Notes under the pieces: generated by a model
Database searches by the model: none
The model's input: the letters and a program-made list of their open reading frames with translations, nothing else
Told to the model about the DNA's origin: nothing
Translations under genes and position numbers: made by a program
NCBI GenBank assembly: GCA_027451525.1
Contig: DAIDJF010000023.1
Coordinates: 1-64,000 of the forward strand
Source: Ktedonobacterales bacterium
Lineage (GTDB): Bacteria > Chloroflexota > Ktedonobacteria > Ktedonobacterales > Ktedonobacteraceae
Direction: 5' to 3'
Length of the DNA stretch: 64,000 nt
In this document: positions 45,021-52,483 of the stretch, in pieces
How the letters are laid out: the number at the start of each line of letters is the position of its first letter
Numbering within the stretch: position 1 is the first letter of the stretch

Positions 45021-45179
45021 CTACGTGCCTTTCTGCTCTTGCTGTAAACGGGTTAACTCTTGCTGAACAAGACGGGCTAACACGGCTTGCATGGTTTCAC
45101 CCGTCAGGGCAGCAATGATTTTGAGTTGTCGTTGTGTGGTTGGGGTGGCCCGAATGACGGGCTTGGCTTGCTCATTCAT
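45021..45179 (-). CDS. 52-aa protein upstream of tnpB, ribbon-helix-helix-like
   Basis: The product begins MNEQAKPVIRATPTTQRQLK, then IIAALTGETMQAVLARLVQQ, then a helix ELTRLQQEQKGT. The short strand followed by two helices resembles a ribbon-helix-helix DNA-binding fold. It ends 3 nt before the tnpB start, so it is translationally coupled. It is inside the IS, not host DNA. Possible role: transcriptional control of tnpB. Not in the usual IS605 gene set as I know it; function inferred. Confidence 0.6.
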   Translation of the reverse strand: MNEQAKPVIRATPTTQRQLKIIAALTGETMQAVLARLVQQELTRLQQEQKGT

Positions 45180-45320
45180 GACTACATTGTAGCACTACAT
45201 AGACAGCATGTCAAGCAAGGGCGAGTTATCCCCTCGCCTCACTCCAACAAGGAACGCCCTTGTATCCCCAGCCTGAAGGGCATGGGGTTTTACGGGCGGT
45301 TGTGATAATTTGGATTGTGT

Positions 45321-45351
45321 CCAGTATATCACCCTGCGTATGATATACTGG
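45321..45351 (+). promoter_or_regulatory. Inverted repeat upstream of the FHA gene
   Basis: Perfect 11-bp arms CCAGTATATCA / TGATATACTGG with a 9-nt spacer, 133 bp before the FHA start and just past the IS end. It may be an operator or the hairpin of a lost neighbour. Confidence 0.45.
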
Positions 45352-45483
45352 AACGGATGGTATACAAGACAACATTTTCTAACTTTGGCCTGAGCGGTAC
45401 GTAAAAGTAGGGAAAGCTGATAAGCATACTCCGACGATATACATTTTGTTGAAGTATACAATACAGTGCCGGAGGGATATTGG

Positions 45484-46986
45484 ATGGATGCTCGATTTTA
45501 TAACGCGGAAGATATTGATATTGAACGTCTTGCAAATGATATAACGAATGTGTATATTGCGCAAGGCTACCAGGCCCAGCAGTTTGGCAGTAAAGATCAG
45601 ATGCTCGTGCAGTTGAAGAAGGGCGGCGATTTTGAGGCCATTATTGGTATGCAGGCCGCTGTCTCGCTGACAATTCAGCGCACGGCTGGCGGTATTCTCG
45701 CGCTAATTGGACAACAGAAGTGGCTGGATAAAGCGGCTGTTGGCACGATAGGTATCGTGGCTTTCCCTGTACTCTGGCCGCTGGCTCTAACGGCTGGTGC
45801 GGGAGCATTGCGTCAGGCCAGCCTGGGCAATCAGGTCTTGAACATGGTTGATAATCTCGTGCGTCAGCAGCGACCTGGAGTGATGGCTGGTCCTATCCCG
45901 GTGCAATTGATGCCGCAGGTGCAGCAGCAGTGGGGCGCACCTCCCTATGGACAGACGCCGCAATATGTGCCATCGCAACAGTATGTGACGGTAACGTCCG
46001 TTCCGCCGCAAACGTTGCCTGCTCCCGCGCAATTGCGTTGCCCAAGCTGTAACACGCCCTATGAGGCGGGCGATACCTTCTGTTCTGGCTGTGGGCGTAC
46101 GCTTGCGCCGCCAAAAGTGCATTGTCCTAACTGCAATACAGAACTAAAGCCGGGCGTTGCCTATTGTCCCAAGTGCGGCTCCTCAACCTTCCAGGGAACG
46201 CAGTCTCGCCCTGCCGTCTCGGCTTATACGCCGCCACCTGCTCAACCACCTGTCAGACCTGTGCAGCCACCGCCAGCACCTGTCTATACGCCGCCGCCCG
46301 CTCAGCCCCCCGTGCAGCCCGCGCCAACAGTCTACTATACGCCGCCCGTTGTGCCGTCTGAGCCGTCAAAGGTAGAGCCATATGCCGCGCCAACGGTTGC
46401 TCAGCCCAAGCCTGTACCACCGAAGCCCGCGCCAGCACCGTACTATGTGCCATCTGCGACACAGACGCCCTCAGCACCTGCGCAGCCCAAGGTGACACTG
46501 GTGCCGGGTCAGCCTAAACCTGAACCTGCGGCCCCAACGCCACCAGAGCGACCGCCAGTGCAGTATTATGTGCCGTCAAGCGCGGCCCAGGAGCAGACCG
46601 TGCAGGCTCCTGTACCGCCTCAACCGCTGACCGCGCACTCCGTCTCGCAGCCTGTGGATACAAATGCACCCTGGGGCGCGCTGCTCTTTGCTGATGGCAA
46701 ACGCACTGAACTGGCGGGCGAGAATGCTGTTGTGGGACGCTATGATCACGATCTGGGTGGTGACAAGCCAGCGGTTGATCTGAGTGACATGCAGGGAGCA
46801 GATACGGTTTCGCGCATCCATGCCGCCTTTGAGCATATTGGCAGCACATTTACACTTACCGATCTCAATAGCACCAATGCAACGCGCATCAATGGCAAAC
46901 GCTTGGAACCTGATAAAGCGACGCCGCTTAACGACGGTGACGCGCTCGCCTTTGGCAAGGTGACATGTACATTTAAGAAGCTCTGA
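45484..46986 (+). CDS. Zinc-ribbon and FHA domain protein
   Basis: 500 aa from the ATG at 45484 with GGAGGG upstream. The N-terminal 130 residues are an alpha/beta domain with two hydrophobic helices (GIVAFPVLWPLALTAGAGAL). A double zinc ribbon follows (CPSC...CSGC; CPNC...CPKC), then a long Pro/Gln/Tyr-rich linker. The C-terminal FHA domain has VVGRYDHDLG, TVSRIHAAFEHIG, LTDLNSTNATRINGKRL. FHA binds phosphothreonine peptides; the conserved R, S-R-H and N-x-T-x-x-N-G positions are intact. Partner kinases could be those at 27-33 kb, which share the ribbon; this is inference. Confidence 0.88.
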   Translation: MDARFYNAEDIDIERLANDITNVYIAQGYQAQQFGSKDQMLVQLKKGGDFEAIIGMQAAVSLTIQRTAGGILALIGQQKWLDKAAVGTIGIVAFPVLWPLALTAGAGALRQASLGNQVLNMVDNLVRQQRPGVMAGPIPVQLMPQVQQQWGAPPYGQTPQYVPSQQYVTVTSVPPQTLPAPAQLRCPSCNTPYEAGDTFCSGCGRTLAPPKVHCPNCNTELKPGVAYCPKCGSSTFQGTQSRPAVSAYTPPPAQPPVRPVQPPPAPVYTPPPAQPPVQPAPTVYYTPPVVPSEPSKVEPYAAPTVAQPKPVPPKPAPAPYYVPSATQTPSAPAQPKVTLVPGQPKPEPAAPTPPERPPVQYYVPSSAAQEQTVQAPVPPQPLTAHSVSQPVDTNAPWGALLFADGKRTELAGENAVVGRYDHDLGGDKPAVDLSDMQGADTVSRIHAAFEHIGSTFTLTDLNSTNATRINGKRLEPDKATPLNDGDALAFGKVTCTFKKL

Positions 46987-47011
46987 CATCTGATAACACT
47001 TGCTACAATAC

Positions 47012-47051
47012 AAAAGAAACACGCATGATGTCGACCATGCGTGTTTCTTTT
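47012..47051. terminator. Bidirectional terminator between FHA and enoyl-CoA hydratase genes
   Basis: Perfect 16-bp stem AAAAGAAACACGCATG / CATGCGTGTTTCTTTT, 8-nt loop. The genes are convergent, and A/T tracts suit both directions. Confidence 0.9.
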
Positions 47052-47056
47052 AGTGT

Positions 47057-47944
47057 TTATTTCCCTTGCCATGTTGGTTTGCGCTTATCAAGGTAGGCCT
47101 GGACGCCTTCGGCAAAGTCCGCACTGCCATAGACATGGTCGATGACATCGTCAAAGGGGATAGCTTGCGCGGCTTCTGTGAGGCGACGATGGGCCTCTTT
47201 TGCGCCCCAGATGGTGAGCGGCGCGATGAGACTGATTTGTTGGGCAATATCTTGCGCGTGCTGCATGATCTGGGCTTCGTCCAGTATTCCCGTGAGGAAA
47301 CCACATTGCAGGGCGTCCGCTGCTGAAAGCAGGCGACCAGTGAAGAGCATCTCTTTGGTGTGCATCGCGCCAAAGCCGTTGACGAGATGCTGATAGTTCT
47401 TGAGGCTCAGGCAGTTGCCCAGCGTGCGCCCGATAGGCACGCCAAAGCGTGACGCGGGCGTGGCATAGCGCAGATCACACACGGCAGGTAGGATGATGCC
47501 TGCTCCCACCGCGTAGCCCTGCACGACAGCAATGGTCGGCTTGGGATAGGTGTAGAGCCGCTCGATGATCGCTTCCATCTTCTTTTCATATTCCACGCCC
47601 ATTTCGCCCGTGAAGCCGACAAACTGCTGAATGTCGGTGCCAGCCGCGAACGCCTTGCCGCCGTCGCCGCGCAGGATGACGGCACGAATCGCGTCATCAT
47701 TAGCGAGCGTCTCAAGATGCTCCTCAATCTGCTGATACATCGACCATGTCAGCGCGTTGAGGGCGGCGGGTCGCGAAAGTGTCAATATAGCGACGGGTTC
47801 GGCGCGTTCGAGGAGCACTACGCCATCCTCTTTTTTGTCGTCCTCGTTGGCTGCTTTTGGCTCAGTCTCACTGCTGTCGATGGTTGGACGTGCGGCAGTA
47901 GTATCGTCAGGTATCTCAACATTGGTATGCTCTTCGTTTGACAT
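47057..47944 (-). CDS. Enoyl-CoA hydratase/isomerase family protein
   Basis: 295 aa from the ATG at 47944, with GGAAGG upstream. The first 40 residues are acidic and disordered (a long tail for this family). The crotonase core follows: VAILTLSRPAALNALTWSMY, oxyanion-hole AFAAGTDIQQF and GYAVGAGIILPAVCDLRYAT. The glutamate usual at the first catalytic spot is not obvious: PIGRTLGNCLSLKNY replaces the common ...P.ELGL...; so the reaction may be isomerase- or racemase-like rather than hydration. It is adjacent to but divergent from the CoA-transferase gene, suggesting acyl-CoA metabolism. Confidence 0.85.
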   Translation of the reverse strand: MSNEEHTNVEIPDDTTAARPTIDSSETEPKAANEDDKKEDGVVLLERAEPVAILTLSRPAALNALTWSMYQQIEEHLETLANDDAIRAVILRGDGGKAFAAGTDIQQFVGFTGEMGVEYEKKMEAIIERLYTYPKPTIAVVQGYAVGAGIILPAVCDLRYATPASRFGVPIGRTLGNCLSLKNYQHLVNGFGAMHTKEMLFTGRLLSAADALQCGFLTGILDEAQIMQHAQDIAQQISLIAPLTIWGAKEAHRRLTEAAQAIPFDDVIDHVYGSADFAEGVQAYLDKRKPTWQGK

Positions 47945-48055
47945 CACTCTAGCCTTCCTTCTATTCTATGATATAGTACCGTATTCTTGTTTCAGTATAT
48001 ATAATACGTCTACGCTGAAACAATGTTGGGAATAGCAGGGAAGGAAAGTAATCTC

Positions 48056-49252
48056 ATGCTAGCTGCACTGGAAGGTTTGCGCGTGTTGGACCTGACACAG
48101 ATCATGGCGGGTCCATTTTGTACGATGCTCCTGGCTGATCTCGGCGCCGAGGTCATCAAGATTGAGAACCCACGCGGAGGCGACGACTCGCGTCGCATGG
48201 CTCCCCCTTACTACAATGGTGAGTCTGCCGCTTTTATCGCCGTCAACCGCAATAAGTACGGTCTCGCGCTCGATATCCGCACAGAGCGTGGGCGTGAACT
48301 GCTTTGGCAACTGATCGCGACGGCTGATGTGTTGGTCGAAAACTTTCGTCCGGGCACAATGGACCGCCTCGGCTTTGGCTATGAGCAGGTGCATGCGCGC
48401 TATCCACGTCTGGTGTATTGCTCTATTTCAGGCTATGGGCATACGGGACCATACGCGCAACGCGGCGGCTTTGATCTGGTCGCGCAGGGCATGAGTGGAC
48501 TGATCTCTGTCACCGGTTCGCCGGAGGAACCCGCGAAGGTGGGCGTGCCGATCAGCGATCTCAACGCGGGTCTATTTGCCAGTCATGCCATTCTCGCGGC
48601 CCTGCTCGTGCGCGGACGTACAGGCGAGGGACAATATATCGATACCTCGCTCTTTGAGGGTGCTTTGGCGTATACTATCTGGGAGTCCAATGAATACTGG
48701 GCTACGGGCAATCCACCGGGGCGTTTGGGAACCGCGCACCGCCTTTCCGCACCCTATCAGACTCTCGCCACCGCGAACGGCTGGGTCGCGATTGGCGCGG
48801 CAAATCAGCGCAACTGGGAACGGCTGGTACAGGCGATTGGGCGTTCCGACCTGTTGCACGATGCGCGTTTTGCGACGAATAGCGAGCGCATGAAGCATCG
48901 TCCCGCATTGGTGGCAACGCTGACGGAGACGCTGAAAACACGCACAACTGAAGAATGGTTGGACGTGCTTGAGGAAGCGGGCGTTCCCTCTGGTCCCGTG
49001 TTGACCCTCGATCAGGTCTATCAGCATCCGCAGACGCAGGCGCGTCAGATGGACATGCAGGTAGAGCACCCCGTCGCGGGCAATGTTCACGCCATCGGAT
49101 TTCCCGTGAAGTATTCGCAGACACCAGGACAACTCTATCGACCTGCACCCGTGCTGGGTCAGCACTCGCGTCAGATCATAGCGTCTCTGGGCGTCAGTAG
49201 CGAAGAGTGCCAGAGGCTAGAAGCTGAAGGCGTTATTGCATGCGCGCAATGA
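48056..49252 (+). CDS. CaiB/BaiF-type family III CoA-transferase
   Basis: 398 aa from the ATG at 48056 with GGAAGGAAAG upstream. Motifs are VLDLTQIMAGPFCTMLLADL, GAEVIKIENP, AVNRNKYGLALDIRTERGR and LVENFRPGTMDRLG. The likely catalytic Asp is in GGFDLVAQGMSGL (family III forms an acyl-aspartate). Such enzymes move CoA between carboxylic acids, for example succinyl-CoA with a branched or aromatic acid. No paired beta-oxidation set is next to it besides the hydratase. The length is typical (390-410). Confidence 0.92.
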   Translation: MLAALEGLRVLDLTQIMAGPFCTMLLADLGAEVIKIENPRGGDDSRRMAPPYYNGESAAFIAVNRNKYGLALDIRTERGRELLWQLIATADVLVENFRPGTMDRLGFGYEQVHARYPRLVYCSISGYGHTGPYAQRGGFDLVAQGMSGLISVTGSPEEPAKVGVPISDLNAGLFASHAILAALLVRGRTGEGQYIDTSLFEGALAYTIWESNEYWATGNPPGRLGTAHRLSAPYQTLATANGWVAIGAANQRNWERLVQAIGRSDLLHDARFATNSERMKHRPALVATLTETLKTRTTEEWLDVLEEAGVPSGPVLTLDQVYQHPQTQARQMDMQVEHPVAGNVHAIGFPVKYSQTPGQLYRPAPVLGQHSRQIIASLGVSSEECQRLEAEGVIACAQ

Positions 49253-49292
49253 TGCAATGGATGCAAAACATGCAATATGACAAGGAGAGCAT

Positions 49293-50039
49293 ATGAACCT
49301 TGATGTAGTCGCGTTAGAGCTATATACCGTGCGTGATGAGACGGCGCGTGATTTTGTGGGAACGATACGCCGTGTTGCCGCGATGGGCTATCAGGCCGTT
49401 GAGTTCGCTGGCTACGGCGGGCTGTCAGCCGCTGATATGCGTCAATTACTCGCGGAGACAGGCTTGAAGGTGGCGGCAACACACGTCGGGCTGGCGGCTT
49501 TAGAACAAGATAGCGCGAAAGAAATTGCCTATTGTCAGGAGATTGGCTGCTCGTATCTGGTAATGCCCTGGCTGGCTCCCGACCTGCGCACGCCGGAGTT
49601 TATCCGCTCCCTTGCTCCACGCATGAACGAGTGGGGCCAGCAATGTCGCGCCGCAGGCATCACCTTTGGCTACCATAACCACGATTTCGAGTTCAAGCAG
49701 CACGAGGGGAAATACCTGCTCGACCATCTGCTGGATGAGACCGACCCCAATCTGGTCTCCTTAGAGCTAGATGTCTATTGGGTGGCCTATGCGGGCGTTG
49801 ACCCATCGGACTATTTGCGCAAGCATGCCGGACGTGTGCCAATAGTACACCTCAAGGACATGGCTCCCGACCGCACTTTTACGGAGGTGGGCGATGGCAC
49901 GCTCGGCCTGGAACAGGTCACACGTGTGGCGAAAGAAAGCGGTGCGCGCTGGTTCATCGTCGAGAACGATGCCCCCAAGATGCCCTCGCTAGAGAGCGCG
50001 CGCCGCTCCCTGGAAAACCTGCGCCAGATGAGTGTGTAG
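49293..50039 (+). CDS. Sugar phosphate isomerase/epimerase (xylose isomerase-like TIM barrel)
   Basis: 248 aa. AP-endonuclease family 2 type barrel: LYTVRDETARDFVGTIRRVA, GYQAVEFAGYGG, GITFGYHNHDFEF, LELDVYWVAYAG, VPIVHLKDM and ARWFIVENDAP. The metal-ligand positions (E in VSLELD, H in HNHD, H in VHLKD, E in IVEND) are present. Substrate unknown; usually inositol or hexose derivatives. AAGGAG precedes the ATG. It lies 40 bp after the CoA-transferase gene; co-transcription is likely, but the pathway link is unclear. Confidence 0.88.
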   Translation: MNLDVVALELYTVRDETARDFVGTIRRVAAMGYQAVEFAGYGGLSAADMRQLLAETGLKVAATHVGLAALEQDSAKEIAYCQEIGCSYLVMPWLAPDLRTPEFIRSLAPRMNEWGQQCRAAGITFGYHNHDFEFKQHEGKYLLDHLLDETDPNLVSLELDVYWVAYAGVDPSDYLRKHAGRVPIVHLKDMAPDRTFTEVGDGTLGLEQVTRVAKESGARWFIVENDAPKMPSLESARRSLENLRQMSV

Positions 50040-50049
50040 GTGTGTGATT

Positions 50050-50539
50050 CATCACGCCCTGGTTGCGCACCAACCCGCATGAGCAGCCGTGCGAAAGGGT
50101 ACGAAGGGCGTGATGATGGCATTGAAAAAATGCATCCGCATCCGGCATAGGTTGCGTAGGGGCGTGATTCCATCACGCCCTCGTCCCCCCGTCCGCATGG
50201 CCTCCCACACGGCTTACACGGGTAGGTTTTTTGTTGGAGAGGGCATAGAGAGTATTTGGGGTACGACGGGCAACCACAAGGGTCCTCACCCCACGTCCAC
50301 CTCACTCCTGCCCCTACTATACACGGCAATGCGCTCGCGTGCGAGCACTCAATGACCATGCACAACGTGCATTGGGGTATAGTAGGGGCGGGGGAGGTGG
50401 TTGGGAAGTGTGGGGACCCTTGTGGTCGCCCGTGCGTCCCACATCATATGGCAATGGGTCCAAAAACCCTACCCGTGTAAGCTCCCACACGGCTCCCCAG
50501 ACGGATCGATGGGCAAGCAGGGCGTGATAAATCACGCCC
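50050..50539. repeat. Cluster of GGGCGTGAT / ATCACGCCC palindromic units
   Basis: Units occur near 50050-50060, 50115-50124, 50160-50180 and 50519-50539, forming two or three nested hairpins around MITE copy B. The 746-bp gap 50040-50785 holds only these repeats, the MITE and an AT-rich stretch before the Clp-N/M48 gene. Confidence 0.7.
50213..50481 (-). mobile_element. 269-bp MITE-like element, copy B
   Basis: Same length and ends (CTTACAC...GTGTAAG) as copy A but inverted: its right arm corresponds to copy A's left arm (TTTTTGGACCCATTGCC, then GGGCGACCACAAGGGTCC). It is flanked by its own 11-bp direct repeat CTCCCACACGG at 50202-50212 and 50482-50492. The target is the loop region of a GGGCGTGAT palindromic repeat. 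No coding capacity. Confidence 0.85.
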
Positions 50540-50785
50540 AATACGCCACCGGATGCGGTCACCGGGTTATATTTTTCAACATGATAATCGGTCTCTATGG
50601 GCTTATAATGTATTTTGCGTACGTTGACGTGATGGATCATGTTTATTTGTTTATCCCCTTTATCATCGCCCTCTCTATAGCGCATGTATTACATTAATGT
50701 AAACTTTTCCTACAGATGTGATATCGAACTTGCTTGTTCGTCTTTTATAAAAGAGCGTGGGACAAAACATGCAACAGGAGAAGCT

Positions 50786-52459
50786 ATGTCAACGTCTGAA
50801 ATATTCACACCTTTGGCGAAGTCGGTGCTAAGTGAGTCTGCTCAAGAAGCCCTCCTCTGGCATCACACAAGCGTAGAGCCAGAACACTTGCTACTAACGT
50901 TGCTGCGTGCCCATAAAGGCGGTGCATGCAGAGTGCTTGATGCCTTGAATGTCGCACCAGTTTATTTGCGCGAAAGACTTTGCAAGGTCATGACTATGGG
51001 GAATGGAGAAGTAGTTGAGGAGGAATTGCAACTTTCCGAGCGGAGCAAATGGGTTATTGAATGCGCTGTAGATGTTGCCACTTCTCTGCAACACGACACA
51101 TTAACAACCGCTCACCTGCTCATGGGCATTATGCTTGAAGATGGCGTGGCAGCCGAACAAATGAGAATGAGAAGGGTTACAGTTGAAGCACTGCAAAGAG
51201 TAATAGGTTCAAATGCACGTATTCGTGACGAAGCCACATCTGTCGAGTCATCTTCAAGAGATGAGAGCGAACAAGAGAAAATACTAAAACGTTATCAACC
51301 ATTTATATCTCTGTTCATGATAATCTTTTTAGCTTGCTTTGTTCTCTTTATCATCGTCCTGGTGAACAATTATCCAATCTGGCAAATTATAGCAAACATA
51401 CTGCCTGCATTTAATGGCTTTCTTCTCTCTATCCCTTTTATAAATATTCAGCCAATACATAATTGGTATCCTCTGATCATCATTATTTACTTCAGCTTAT
51501 GCACATCTTGTGTGCTCATGTTCACTCCTGTATATTGTTTCGTCAGAGTTTTTCTGCCCAATTACTATAGAGCCAAAACAAAAACATTTCGGCAGTGGCT
51601 GGCGGTGAAATGGAAAAGATTTCTTATCAATTATTTTTTTGCTGTTTTATATTTGGAAGCCGGAATTTTCTTTTTCTTTGCGACACCTCAAAACTGGTGG
51701 ATTAGTTTAAGTACTTTCTATGTTTTGGTTGCTCTCTGCCGTATATATCTCTGGCCTGTATGTTATGATCCCCTTTTTTATAAAGTTACACCTATTACTG
51801 ACTCGGCATTATTACAACAACTCGCAGTATTAACAAAACGTTCACAGACGCACATACGCGGTTTTTATCTGCTCGACAGACTCTCATCACAAAGTGATGA
51901 GGACATTATTGCTAATGCATATCTGAAAGGATTAGGGGTAACACGCAGAATTGCTTTGACAAGTACACTGGTGAAGAATTTTCCACCAGACGAGATTGAA
52001 GTGATCCTGGCGCATGAATTGGGTCATCATGTTCATTACGATCTTTGGAAACAGCTTGCCCTAGGCGCAATTTTGCAATATAGCATATTTTATGTCCTCT
52101 ATTTGTTTTTTAAAAGCTTCGTCTATCAGGAGAATTTGGTGGCTCCCATGTCTCTGGTCTATCCCTTGGATTTTTGCAACCTTTTCCTTCTCTATCTTTT
52201 TTTGAGCGAGGGCGCGTTTTATGTCAAACGCTGGTATAGTCGTTGGCGTGAGCGTCAGGCGGATGAATATGCCTTATTTCTTACGCAGAATGTCAGCGCG
52301 TTCAAAAGTGAGCAGGTGCGCATGGCCCGTATCAATAAATATCCAGCTTCACCAAGATTTTATTATCGCCTGCGCTCAACACATCCCACGACAAAAGAGC
52401 GTTTGCGGCATGCCGATGATTTCGCGCGGCGTATGGCACAGAAAAACGAAACGGTTTAG
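50786..52459 (+). CDS. Membrane M48 metalloprotease with N-terminal Clp-N domain (copy 1)
   Basis: 557 aa from the ATG at 50786 (AGGAGA upstream; the frame opens at 50684 but lacks a site). Residues 1-145 are a Clp repeat domain in two halves: SVLSESAQEALLWHHTSVEP with HLLLTLLRA, then SKWVIECAVDVATSLQHDTL with AHLLMGIMLEDG. A charged linker follows. Then there are about four membrane helices before the catalytic region: IEVILAHELGHHVHYDLWK with the HExxH zinc motif, and ERQADEYALFL (third ligand Glu). The C-terminus has HPTTKERLRHADDF, as in the two neighbours. M48 (Ste24/HtpX-like) proteases degrade membrane or misfolded proteins; Clp-N usually recruits adaptors or arginine-phosphorylated substrates. 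The fusion is unusual. Confidence 0.85.
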   Translation: MSTSEIFTPLAKSVLSESAQEALLWHHTSVEPEHLLLTLLRAHKGGACRVLDALNVAPVYLRERLCKVMTMGNGEVVEEELQLSERSKWVIECAVDVATSLQHDTLTTAHLLMGIMLEDGVAAEQMRMRRVTVEALQRVIGSNARIRDEATSVESSSRDESEQEKILKRYQPFISLFMIIFLACFVLFIIVLVNNYPIWQIIANILPAFNGFLLSIPFINIQPIHNWYPLIIIIYFSLCTSCVLMFTPVYCFVRVFLPNYYRAKTKTFRQWLAVKWKRFLINYFFAVLYLEAGIFFFFATPQNWWISLSTFYVLVALCRIYLWPVCYDPLFYKVTPITDSALLQQLAVLTKRSQTHIRGFYLLDRLSSQSDEDIIANAYLKGLGVTRRIALTSTLVKNFPPDEIEVILAHELGHHVHYDLWKQLALGAILQYSIFYVLYLFFKSFVYQENLVAPMSLVYPLDFCNLFLLYLFLSEGAFYVKRWYSRWRERQADEYALFLTQNVSAFKSEQVRMARINKYPASPRFYYRLRSTHPTTKERLRHADDFARRMAQKNETV

Positions 52460-52483
52460 ATATATATTTGATGAGGAGAGCAT

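Larger units (their letters stand above)
43800..45300 (-). mobile_element. IS200/IS605-type TnpB element (approximate ends)
   Basis: Contains tnpB and a small upstream gene but no tnpA (Y1) transposase, so it is a non-autonomous IS1341-like member. Both ends carry related imperfect palindromes (near 43809-43833 and 45266-45289) containing CCCCATGCCCTTC or its variants. The ends have no inverted repeats and no target duplication, as expected for the group. The tnpB 3' end and right flank probably encode the guide (omega) RNA. The element ends just before the PadR gene. Boundaries are estimates within about 10 bp. Confidence 0.75.
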
